In this document: positions 1 through 8,505 of the stretch, piece by piece
Layout of the letters: every line of letters starts with the position of its first letter
Numbering within the stretch: the first letter of the stretch is position 1
NCBI GenBank assembly: GCA_001632425.1
Contig: KV425611.1
Location: forward strand, 185,247-205,326
DNA from: Neolentinus lepideus HHB14362 ss-1
Lineage: Eukaryota > Basidiomycota > Agaricomycetes > Gloeophyllales > Gloeophyllaceae
Length of the DNA: 20,080 bases
Direction of reading: 5' to 3'
Position numbers and translations under genes: made by a program
The notes under the pieces: generated by a model
What the model saw: only the letters and a program-made list of their open reading frames with translations
Told to the model about the DNA's origin: nothing
Databases searched by the model: none

Positions 1-1107
1 CTTTGGTGTTTGCTTTGTGGTTGTGTCTACCCTTTAGGTCTCTTTTCCGCGGGTCTCGTCGTGTGTCTGTGCATATCAGCGGGTTCGATCGCGAACGCGG
101 CCCTAGACATCTGGAAGGAGACTGGTGTCGGACCCTCCGTCAAGTGGGTAGACGACATTTCATCCTTCCGGATGCCCTCTCTCGTTCGTGAAGATGGCTC
201 GTTTGTTTACCCATACGACAAGGCTGAAGCGCTGGCGCGCATCGAGTGTCTTCGCATCCCTTGGCACAAGGAGAAGGGCCAGGACTTCGACTCGTTCTTT
301 ACCTACCTAGGCTTCCGGTGGGACTTGGATCAGAAGCGTGTTTCTCTTCCTGAGGAGAAGAGGCTTAAGTTCCTCCAGCGCGTTCGGGATGCGGTTCGTG
401 CATTCAAGAAGGCTCAGGTCTCGTTGGAGGATGTTCGGAAGATCCAAGGATCCCTCTGCCACATTGTGTTTGTCTTTCCTCTGGGCAGACCCTACCTCCC
501 TAACCTGTTTCGTCTGACATCGAAGTTCGGGGGCAACGAATGGGCTAAGCTGTGGGCACCCAAATCCGTTGTCAACGATCTCGTCTGGTGGGAGTCCCAG
601 CTTGTACGGACGAACACCTTTCGTGACCTCTCGCCGCATGGCGTGGAGAACGACCTTGGCATCTTCGTGGATGCTTCTACTTCCTGGGGCATCGGCGTAG
701 TCTGGGGAGAGCACTGGGACGCCTGGCAGTCATTACCGGGCTGGCGAGGCCCCTCCCGCGACATTGGATGGCTCGAGAACATAGCGGTTGAGCTTGTTGT
801 CTATCTTCTGGTGGAACAGGGCATTCACGACGCCCACATCGTCATACACTCGGACAACATGGGCGTGATAGGCGCCTTCGACAAGGGCCGCAGCGCCAAC
901 TTCGAATCTAACTTATCCATCCGCCGAGCGTTCTCGGTTCTCGATTCCATCAACGTCTCCCTAGCCCTACATTATGTGAAGTCGGAAGAGAATCCGGCTG
1001 ACCCCATCTCGCGCGGAGAGAAGGGTCAGCTGAACCAGTTCCTTCGGTCTTCGTTCGAGCTCCCAGAGGAGCTCAGGCCCTTCCTTTCTCATATTAATGA
1101 TTATTAG
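1..1107 (+). CDS. Reverse transcriptase-RNase H polyprotein, 3' part (YR retrotransposon)
   Basis: The frame is open from the first base of the window to a TAG at 1105-1107, so the start and the N-terminal fingers/palm lie outside. The catalytic palm motif appears as KWVDDI (about 136-153), a YxDD-box variant with Trp in place of Tyr. A connection segment follows (LGFRWD near 310-325). The RNase H part begins near 655: FVDAS supplies the first Asp, ENIAVEL the Glu, HSDN the next Asp and NPADPIS the last Asp, in the spacing expected of the fold used by DIRS-type elements. The product would copy element RNA to DNA and remove the RNA strand. No frameshift is needed in the visible part. Family assignment is by remembered motif pattern. 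Confidence 0.9.
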   Translation, partial: LWCLLCGCVYPLGLFSAGLVVCLCISAGSIANAALDIWKETGVGPSVKWVDDISSFRMPSLVREDGSFVYPYDKAEALARIECLRIPWHKEKGQDFDSFFTYLGFRWDLDQKRVSLPEEKRLKFLQRVRDAVRAFKKAQVSLEDVRKIQGSLCHIVFVFPLGRPYLPNLFRLTSKFGGNEWAKLWAPKSVVNDLVWWESQLVRTNTFRDLSPHGVENDLGIFVDASTSWGIGVVWGEHWDAWQSLPGWRGPSRDIGWLENIAVELVVYLLVEQGIHDAHIVIHSDNMGVIGAFDKGRSANFESNLSIRRAFSVLDSINVSLALHYVKSEENPADPISRGEKGQLNQFLRSSFELPEELRPFLSHINDY

Positions 1108-1161
1108 GTTCGATCCCCCCTTCCCATCCTCTCCTTTCTTACGTCTAGCTTACCTCCTTAA

Positions 1162-2550
1162 CCTGACAGCCTATCTTCGATCGCGGCGGCTCGTGCCGCC
1201 GTGGAATCGGATGCGGTGTGTAGACACGATGGGGACCCCAGACCTGCGCCCAAACCCTCAGGCGCCTTCTTTGCCGGTGACCCTAGACCCACGGTAAAGC
1301 CCCCTCCTCCTCCTCCTCCCGTCTCCCTGTCTGTTCTCGCACCTCCGCGCACATCCGGTATCCAGAAGAAGAAGACTCGCAAGCCTAGGGCAGGCTGCGA
1401 GATCTCCCCCAGCCCTCTTCGCCCCCATGTCCCTGCTGTTGACCGCCTCCGTGTGTGGATGACTCCGCACTCTGCAGATTTTGACCAGCGCCTGCGGCTG
1501 GAACTCCTACCTCTTACTGCTGATAAAACACAAGAACTTGCCTTTGCTGCTCTCGAACCCAATACGCGCACCAACTACAGGGCTGGTCTCCTCCGATTTC
1601 ATCAATTCTGTGACGAGCAAGGTATCCCTGAGTCGTCCAGGATGCCCGCGTCAGCGCTGCTGCTGGCGGGTTTTGCCTCCTGGCGGGCTGGTACTGTCTC
1701 GGGCAGCACAATCGCCGCCTGGCTTTCGGCCGTGCACGCCTGGCACAGGGTCAACCATGCCCCTTGGGCGGGCGACGATGACTTTGTTTCCCTGGTAAAG
1801 ACCTCCGCCTCAAAGCTGACCCCTGCCTCTTCTCGGCGGGAGAAGAGGGCCCCGGTGACTCTGCAACACCTTATCCCCCTGGCGCGCGCTCTGGACCCCT
1901 CCTCGGGCAGGGACTGCGCAGTGCTGGCCGTGGCGCTCATTGCTTTCTGGGGCTGCTGTCGCCTCGGTGAGCTGGTAGTTCCCTCCAAGGCCTCATTCGA
2001 TCCTCGCTGGCATGTCTCCCGCTCTGCCCCTGTCCGGTACATTGACCACTGGGATGGCCTGCAGTCAGCGCACTTCGACATTCCCTTCGGCAAGGTTGAG
2101 AAGGAGGCGGATGCTCGTATCTCTCTTACCGGCCGCCATGAGCTTTGCCCCGTCAGGGCACTTCACCGTCACCTATCTGTCAACTCCCTCACTCCCCGTG
2201 TTGCACCCATGTTTGCCTTTGAAACGGACACAGGTTGGGCCCCCCTCACCAAAGCGGCCTTCCTCCAGCGCTGTGAAGAGGTTTGGAGACCCCTGCGGCT
2301 GTCCCGGATCTCGGGCCATAGTTTTAGGATTGGAGGCGCTACTGAGCTTCTGCTCGCTGGGGTCCCTCCCGAGACAGTCGCCGCGCAAGGGCGCTGGAAG
2401 TCTCTGGCCTTCCTGCTGTACTGGCGGAAACTTGAGGACCTCCTCCCTATGATGATCTCGAAGTCCTACGATGAGACGCGGGTGTCGGATTTGTGTGTTG
2501 AGTTTGAACGGTATCGTGTTCGTAACGGTCTGCCTGCTTCTGTGTCTTAA
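1162..2550 (+). CDS. Tyrosine recombinase (integrase) of the YR retrotransposon
   Basis: The frame is open from just after a TAA at 1159-1161 to a TAA at 2548-2550. Its first ATG is at 1459, giving 363 residues; a GTG at 1201 or an upstream splice or readthrough would give a longer form. Numbering from 1201, the catalytic set is visible: Arg254 in CCRLGEL, His373 and Arg376 in GHSFRIGG, Trp399 in GRWKS at the second His/Trp position, and the nucleophile Tyr407 in LLYWRK. A SAM-like N-terminal DNA-binding region (about 115-200, TRTNYRAGLLRFHQFC) precedes it. The region before the ATG is Pro-rich and holds a decapeptide-like repeat GDPRPxxKP twice plus a seven-proline run. The enzyme would integrate a circular DNA intermediate. 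All catalytic residues are intact. Confidence 0.93.
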   Translation, partial: PDSLSSIAAARAAVESDAVCRHDGDPRPAPKPSGAFFAGDPRPTVKPPPPPPPVSLSVLAPPRTSGIQKKKTRKPRAGCEISPSPLRPHVPAVDRLRVWMTPHSADFDQRLRLELLPLTADKTQELAFAALEPNTRTNYRAGLLRFHQFCDEQGIPESSRMPASALLLAGFASWRAGTVSGSTIAAWLSAVHAWHRVNHAPWAGDDDFVSLVKTSASKLTPASSRREKRAPVTLQHLIPLARALDPSSGRDCAVLAVALIAFWGCCRLGELVVPSKASFDPRWHVSRSAPVRYIDHWDGLQSAHFDIPFGKVEKEADARISLTGRHELCPVRALHRHLSVNSLTPRVAPMFAFETDTGWAPLTKAAFLQRCEEVWRPLRLSRISGHSFRIGGATELLLAGVPPETVAAQGRWKSLAFLLYWRKLEDLLPMMISKSYDETRVSDLCVEFERYRVRNGLPASVS

Positions 2551-3128
2551 TTCCCCTAGCTTCTTTCTGCTGTCCGCTGTATTCACCTTCGCGCTCGTTT
2601 TCCTTCGTGGTTTCCCGCTGTATTCATGTTCCCTCAATTGTTCTCTCAATCCGCTTTTGCGTACGCTGTACTCTGCCTCCCGTCTGTGTTGTACTCTGCT
2701 GCTGTACCCATGTCGCTGTTTTGCATCTCGTGAATGTTTGTACGTACTGTACCTGTCTCTATGATAATTGTATGGTTTGGCCCTCTGGGCCCCCTGTGGC
2801 ATTCTTCCCGAGCCTTGCCTCGGGTTGGGGTACCCGTTTTCGGCTCTGCCGAAATCTCGGCTAGTTGTGAGCCATGGCTCGGTTGGGTGTAGCCCAGATT
2901 TCGCCGCGCCGCAAACAGCGCGCTGTGTGGCTTCGCCTCTCCGACCCTGAGTCTCGGGTTCCGGCTTCCGGCTTGCCTCATCCCCGGTGCCACATCGCTA
3001 GCCACCGCGGGGATTGTCGGTCACGTGCCTTCTCCGTGCCGGTCACGTGCCTGCCGCCGGCTTTGCCGGCCCGAGCCTCCCCCCAACCCACGGAAATCGT
3101 ACCTAGCCTCAAGCTGCGGTCGATTTCC
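2551..3128 (+). repeat. Hairpin-dense 3' non-coding tail of the retrotransposon
   Basis: The first part (2551-2760) is pyrimidine-rich, with GCTGTA repeated near 2576, 2610, 2664 and 2700. From 2779 short perfect inverted repeats follow each other: GGCCC/GGGCC with TCT loop (2779-2791), CCCGAG/CTCGGG with 6-nt loop (2807-2824), TTTCGGC/GCCGAAA with TCT loop (2838-2854), the 12-bp palindrome GAGCCATGGCTC (2869-2880), CAGCGCGCTG (2916-2925), GCCGGC/GCCGGC with TTT loop (3056-3070) and GGAAATCG/CGATTTCC (3092-3099 with 3121-3128). A 12-bp direct repeat GGTCACGTGCCT stands at 3019-3030 and 3041-3052. YR elements end in split or inverted repeats used in replication; whether these hairpins are that structure is inference. 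Confidence 0.75.
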
Positions 3129-3130
3129 TG

Positions 3131-3960
3131 ACTGTTGTTCCATTACATACGTACTCTACATTCCACTCCTCCCCCATTACGGTACAGCACCTTAGCTTGG
3201 TGGCTGTCCATGTATATGTTCCTACCTCTGCAGTCTGGCTTGTAACAGAAGTCTTATTAGGTCACCGACATATCATTCCGTTTCTCACTTACCCGTGATT
3301 CAACCGGTCAACACTTGCTTCGTCGTTGATGCTACCCAGAAGTGCATTCAGGGTTGGCTTCGCATTACACTCCTAACTTCAGTCAACGTTATGGCTGAGC
3401 AAAGCTCTAGGGCCTGTCATCATATGCAGGTTCTTTCCCACATCTTATTCGTGACATAGTCGGTGTATCTCCTGTTATATAATAAGGCCCGTTGCAGAGC
3501 TACTCCTTCTATGACACTGCCCTTCCCTCCCTGTGTACGTGGTTAGGCACAGCCTGCTTCTATGATCCCGCCTCCCCATATGTCTGACCTGTGATTTTGA
3601 CGCAGAACGCTCATAGCCATCGTCCCCATCGCCTGCAATTCTGTCAACTTGGGTGTTAATTGTTGACAGGATCAACACATTTCAATCTAATAGTTTCGCA
3701 GAGAGATGCAAAGGGTGCACCTGGTGCTTCGAGTGGCTGGGCACGTTTATTAACTGCACCAGCGTCTACATAATGATGCAGGTCATATTCAGTCTGTGTT
3801 CTTGGTTATCTTCATCTACTTTTAACTGCGGCTGCGTCGAATAGCCTTATGTCAGGCGTCGGTCTTACAAACGGCCGGGGGAGGCGCTGGTCCTGATGAT
3901 AAATACCTAAACCAGCTTATCTCCTCGCAGGGACCGGAGTACCCTCGCTCGGTCGATGTC
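3131..3960. other. Intergenic region between retroelement and the 3961 gene
   Basis: No open frame here has coding character or a neighbour it could splice to. Short frames at 3475-3678 and 3653-3844 look like chance. The last 60 bases before 3961 presumably hold the promoter and 5' leader of the next gene; an AT-rich GATAAATACC at about 3897-3906 is the only TATA-like element I see, and it is weak. Confidence 0.5.
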
Positions 3961-5329
3961 ATGGCTAGAGGACCTACGTCTGGTCAACGAAATCGCAGCC
4001 GAGACTCTGCGGCGCGGCGCATTGACAATAAAGTATTATTATCCAAGGCGCGGCGCCGTACGCTTCAACTAGCGTCTCCCAGACGATCGAGGAGCATGTC
4101 TCAACCCAGACCTACCATTGGAATGCATACGCCCCTTCGAGGCACACCAGACTTGCAATCGGTCATTGCTCTCCCAAATTCTGCATCATCTAGTGAGGGC
4201 AGTCCTCGGTCCCCCGGGTCACCTGCCTGGGCGCGACGTCGCGGTCGTGGTCAGAGGCGTGTTCGCCTAGGATATGAAGAGCTTAACGAATACGACGAGG
4301 AAGAGCACGAATACGAACAGGAAGGCTGCGAACATGATGTCCAGCGATCACCCTCCCCGCTGTCACCTTTAGAGTCGTATTCAAATCACGAACAGACGTC
4401 TGACCCGCCCTCATCCTCCTTATGGCGTCCATTTGGGCGATCATCCAGTGCCGAACGCATGGCGTTGCTCAATGATTCCCAGTTGCCGCCTATCGAGAGT
4501 AGTCCTCTCTCGCCCACGATCTTTTTGTCACCTCCGGAGCTTGGGACGAACACATCCTTGCCGTCCCACGCGGCACCTGGACACCATGTTGCCCAGCTAC
4601 CAGTGCAGGTAGTGAAGATTCTGAAGATTTATCGAGATTCATGTGCCCAGTGCGAGACTGTTACGATCCAGCCGGACTGGGACGACGAAACGCTTCTCCG
4701 GGAACTGCGACGTGCATATGACAGTCTCCGGGGCTTTTGGGTTCGTCTCTTCTCTCTAAAATGTGCAAGGTGTGCCGTCTCAGTTTGAATGTACGAGAGC
4801 TTGTTCTGACTGCCTTCCTCTTAGATCAATCTATGAATGCTATGTAAGTTATTTATGTTAAAGCCACTATCGGCGTGGAGATACACTGCTTGCTAACTTT
4901 TGGAATAGGAGGACGACAACGACTATCTTCCTATGACACAACCGGGGCGTAGAAATACCCAGCTCAGTCCCCACCGGTCCAAATATCTTGCTGAAATTTT
5001 CTCTCATATGCAGAAACCACATTTAAGGCGCACGCGAGAGGAGTTCGTGTCATACCTGACAGCCATGGATGCAGACGGCATCCATTTTGTCGAAAGCTAT
5101 GAACCTCGTCGAGTTGCACTCGTCGCAGTCATGCCTGCACTGCTTATACTTATCTTCGCAGTCATGTGGGCACATTTCCGCCGTGATACCTCGACAGCAT
5201 TTACTATTGCTGGTAAGCAAGAAGGTGCTCATTGTGGCCTCGTCGAGCTGATGACAGCCGACAGGCTTCCTGATCAGCGCACACACTGTTTGTTGGTCGA
5301 TCTTTACCTGGGCAGAGCTTAAAAGATGA
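3961..5329 (+). CDS. Unknown membrane protein with two C-terminal TM segments, 398 aa, four exons
   Basis: My model is exons 3961-4769, 4825-4843, 4909-5212 and 5265-5329, with introns of 55, 65 and 52 nt; all junctions keep frame and the second intron has GTAAGT and a TGCTAAC branch site. The N-terminal about 215 residues are Ser/Pro/Arg-rich and low in complexity, with an acidic stretch (about 110-125, EYDEEEHEYEQEG). A folded region follows, with YRDSCAQCETV and DWDDETLLRELRRAYDSLRG near 225-265. Residues 345-364 and 371-393 are hydrophobic and probably span a membrane, leaving a very short tail. I recall similar uncharacterised Agaricomycete proteins with a CxxC-then-DWxDExLL segment and C-terminal membrane helices, but know no function. 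An acceptor at 5257 would also stay open but gives a hydrophilic end; I prefer 5264. Confidence 0.75.
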
Positions 5330-6174
5330 ATATTGAATGAAATCGTGACCGGTGGATGGATGTCTCTAGATCAGCAAGGACGTCCCTATGCATCAAATCC
5401 CGAGTCTTCTCCTACCTTTGCCGCGAAAACAAATGAACTCTTGGAAGGAAGCACAACTTCCGCTACAGAGTGCATCTATATCGTTCTATGTAACTTGTTT
5501 ATGCTTATTCTTATAGAGGGGGCCGGCGTCAGAGAAAGAAGAGGCTGAAAATTAGTTACAGCAGTCGCTTTGTAATCGGTGACCATTCTTATATATAATA
5601 GAGAAGAACCACAGTGGGATATTTAAACTCGGTCGTGTGACACTGAATCTTCCACTCCCTCGTCCGCCTTCCACGGTCCTAGCTAGGCTTAACGACAGAC
5701 GAGGGCTAGCTTTTTTCAGTGTTTTTCGGTCATCAAGCATGTGGAGATATACAACAGACAGGTTGACAGCGCCCTCGCAGGGAATCACAGTCCATGTACA
5801 CCAAGGCGAGTGATTGAGCGACATTGAAACATTTAGTTGAAACCGGGCTACAGCTTGAAGGTAGTCTTCCTTGCCACAATCCCTACGCACGGTGGACGAT
5901 CAACTGGGCCCAATATGTAGACTCTTCTCTCCGTGGATAGAGCTTTTGTCAGTAACTCTGTCCTAATCGAAAGATGAGGACAGACAGCATACCGGTTACT
6001 TTCCTTGTATCGTATACACCTGCCAAATAATGAGTCCTCGCGGCCTCCTAGCGTACCTGATCGACTTGCAATAAGTACCAGAGCAGTGAACCATTCTGTC
6101 ACAACCACCGAGATTCAAGAGTGGAGAGCATCAATAACCCATCGTCGTCATCGTCATCCACAACAGCGCCTAGA
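5330..6174. other. Intergenic region between convergent genes
   Basis: This stretch separates the plus-strand membrane-protein gene from the minus-strand TIM50 gene, so it should carry both 3' UTRs. A 71-codon frame at 5333-5548 starts four bases after the upstream stop but has no recognisable content and no splice link I can support. An AT-rich TATATATAATAG lies at about 5589-5600. No RNA gene or repeat was seen. Confidence 0.45.
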
Positions 6175-8102
6175 CTACGACTTGTCCTGCACCGGTACCA
6201 ACTGTCCTTGCGCCTGCGCCTGCGCATGCACCTCTGCCTGTCCTTGTGCCTGCTGCTGGTCCGGCGGCACGGCCATCTTGCCTATAGCACCCCACAAGCT
6301 CCCACTCATCTCTCTTGCCATTGCCTTCCGGTCCTCCTCCAGCAGGCGCTCGAACTCGTCTTTGTGTGCGGCAATATACGCCTGCTCCTCCTTGTACATC
6401 TGCTGCGCCTCCGCGCGCTTCTGTTCAAGGTAGGTGGGCGGGATCGGGGAGGTGTTGCTCTGTTTCAGTGAATAGGATTATATTAGCAAATGAATCATGG
6501 TGTATAGTTTGCGTCGGGTGGATGGAAGAGTACACACCGAACTAGCACCAAACAAGCTGCTCAGGGTGAACCCACCCAAGCCCGTGCCGTGCTTGTGCTT
6601 CTCCTTCCACTCGACGATGTGCTTAGCCTTCATCTCAGCCTCCTTCCTGGCGTACTCGATAGGAATGTCCTTCCCAGCATACGCCGTTAGGATCGGTCGA
6701 ACATCTGGGGGCTTGTAGATTCCTATGGCTGTGAAGTCATGAGCACATGAAGCAAGACAGATAAGAAGTAGGGAAAAGATAGACTCACATTCGAGGAACG
6801 GAATCATGGCAATGAGGCCCTTGTCGCCCCGCTCACCCTTCCATGGCTTCAGGATAACAGCGTTGTCGGGATGAGTCTTGACATGCTCAGCGTGAGCATC
6901 TAAGATGATCACTTTTTCCAACGGTCGATTAAGATACGACAAGTCCTATCGAACCACTCGTAATAAGGACCTGAAACATGGCTTCCAAGTACGATCGTGG
7001 TACAAACCTTGACTGCAGCTCCATCCACCATCCTTGTCGCCTCCCGGAACAACTTATATGTCACGAACATATTGTATGGGTCCAGTTTCTCTACTACAGG
7101 TGCTGCAGTCTGCCAGCCCGTCAGATGGCGATAGACTTTCTTATGAAGGCACGTACATAGCTAGGATCGGTTGTGAAAATTACGATTTCAAAGAATTGTG
7201 AGAGGTATGCGAGAAAGTAGTCCACGCCAGGCCGTTTTGCTGTTCGCCACCCATGCTGACGCTATCACGAGTAGCAACCGAGACGTCAGTATAACGGAAA
7301 TGGCCTGACGACCTGAAGAGTGACGTACATCCCATGTACTCCAAACAAGAAGGTCTTGTAATGATATGAGCAGCGTGTAAGGTTTTTGGTGTGGAGGGGG
7401 AAGCGGTGGTGGGAGGAGTTCGGGCCACTGAGGTTCAGAGAAGACCTAAAGCAAAGGATGATATGAGCCTGTTATTGTTGACATGCAATGGGACAACATA
7501 CACCAAAGAAGTCCCAGAACCGTGCTTTTGTCCGCCCCCATCTTGATGACGGCGCTGTCTCTGGCGTCTGTCACGCAACCAATGATGACACTGCCACATA
7601 TTAGATACAGCAACATACTCACCATTTTTTTCTCCTTTAACTCCTCAGCCTCCCATTCCCGTCCCATATATACTCCCTCCGCGATCGTCGCGAGCAGTAG
7701 AATAACCAAACTAACCCTCCCCAGCACCCGCCGCTTCCTCTCAATACTTGACAACGAGTCCTTCGACGACCTTGCACCCGTCCTCTCTTTCGGCTGGCCC
7801 CCGTCCTCTCCCTGGCCCTCCGGCGCCTCAGATTCGGCACTTTTCGTTAGAGACGTTGGCAGATCCGTAGCAGTTGTTTCGAAATCTAACGAGCGTAAAT
7901 TCGACGGGGGTGTAGCGGTAGGTGGATTCGGTGCTGGAGGATTCGTCGGTGGCGGCGGCAGGGTAGAGGATGATTGTTCAGGAGACTTAGATGTTCGCTT
8001 CGACTTGGAGGCCATGTAGCGGATAGCGGTGGCTGCTTGCCGCTGCTGAACAGACGCCAGCGCCCAACGTGCGGGGACTCGAGTTATCATATGAGCGTAC
8101 AT
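6175..8102 (-). CDS. TIM50: TIM50, mitochondrial inner-membrane presequence translocase subunit, 500 aa, eight exons
   Basis: Exons in transcript order are 8102-7623, 7567-7502, 7445-7329, 7261-7157, 7109-7008, 6945-6789, 6728-6538 and 6459-6175; introns are 47-78 nt and every junction keeps frame. TIM50 receives presequences from the TOM complex in the intermembrane space and passes them to the TIM23 channel. The N-terminus is a basic presequence ([11 protein letters not shown] near 5-15), followed by a Pro/Ser-rich linker, one membrane helix (about 127-146) and an FCP1-like domain. [12 protein letters not shown] (207-218) aligns with the phosphatase LxLDxDxT box with both catalytic Asp replaced (Ser210, Gln212), as expected for the non-enzymatic TIM50. 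[14 protein letters not shown] (224-237), [30 protein letters not shown] and PPDVRPIL are family landmarks. The tail is rich in Gln/Ala. A second Met at 8090 is an alternative start. Confidence 0.95.
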
Positions 8103-8505
8103 ATTTGCGCGTTGTAGACAGCGTCGAAGAGGCGTCGGGGCGCACAGTGGCGTCGGGGCGCAGAGGACAGCGAACTCAGTACTTACAGCGTCGGGCGCTC
8201 GAATTTTTGGGTGTGCAATCGTTGTTTGGTTCGGTTTGCGGACCGGCTCGTCCTCAGCCACTGCCTTGCAGTCCCTTGCTTTCGTCCGTCAGTCCTACTG
8301 AAGTTACCTTGTGTTCTGATCTCTTACAAGTCTTTGATTGCTCCGCGTGAACAACATTTAATCTGCGGTCAAACTACCACGCGCAAGCCTGGTATATACC
8401 TGCCTCCTGCTTCAGCGACGCCTTACCAGTGTATAACGAGCCGTCTTCTCGGTGATTGATTCAATGCAGCAAATATAACGGCGACATAACTGGGAACCAT
8501 GATAC
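8103..8505. other. Upstream region of TIM50 with a 14-bp tandem-like repeat
   Basis: On the minus strand this is the promoter and leader of TIM50. The frame stays open to an ATG at 8261, but the added residues are not presequence-like, and a GTAAGT donor on the minus strand (ACTTAC at 8181-8186) hints at a leader intron or simply 5' UTR. GGCGTCGGGGCGCA occurs twice, at 8131-8144 and 8149-8162, an 18-bp period. Nothing else was recognised. Confidence 0.5.

Larger units (their letters stand above)
1..3130 (+). mobile_element. 3' part of a DIRS/Ngaro-like tyrosine-recombinase retrotransposon
   Basis: The order reverse transcriptase, RNase H, tyrosine recombinase, then non-coding tail is seen directly. 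This combination defines the YR retrotransposons (DIRS, Ngaro, PAT groups), which integrate with a tyrosine recombinase instead of a DDE integrase. No methyltransferase-like domain lies between RNase H and recombinase, which fits Ngaro better than classical DIRS, but the 5' part (Gag-like ORF, left terminal repeat) is outside the window. The right limit is not fixed: I place it near 3130, where the hairpin-rich, GC-rich tail gives way to AT-richer sequence. No host target duplication can be tested because the left end is missing. The long open frames suggest a fairly young copy. Confidence 0.88.

Noticed and set aside
307..782. Minus-strand frames opposite the reverse transcriptase
   Set aside because: They overlap the intact RT-RNase H frame, whose motifs are clear, and show no family of their own.
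1298..1320. CTC/CCT microsatellite in the recombinase leader
   Set aside because: A short simple repeat that only encodes the proline run; no separate feature is warranted.
1162..2550. Crypton (recombinase-only DNA transposon) identity for the tyrosine recombinase
   Set aside because: It directly follows RT-RNase H in the same orientation, which points to a YR retrotransposon.
5213..5257. Alternative 3' splice site at 5257 for the last intron of the 3961 gene
   Set aside because: It stays open but replaces a hydrophobic helix with a hydrophilic tail; the site at 5264 continues the membrane segment.
5333..5548. 71-codon frame just after the membrane-protein gene, considered as an extra exon
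   Set aside because: The upstream gene already ends in a good stop after its second membrane helix, and no donor-acceptor pair joins this frame sensibly.
8103..8261. Upstream extension of TIM50 to an ATG at 8261
   Set aside because: The added residues are not presequence-like and contain the duplicated CAPTPL unit; the Met at 8102 or 8090 gives a basic, amphipathic N-terminus as expected.
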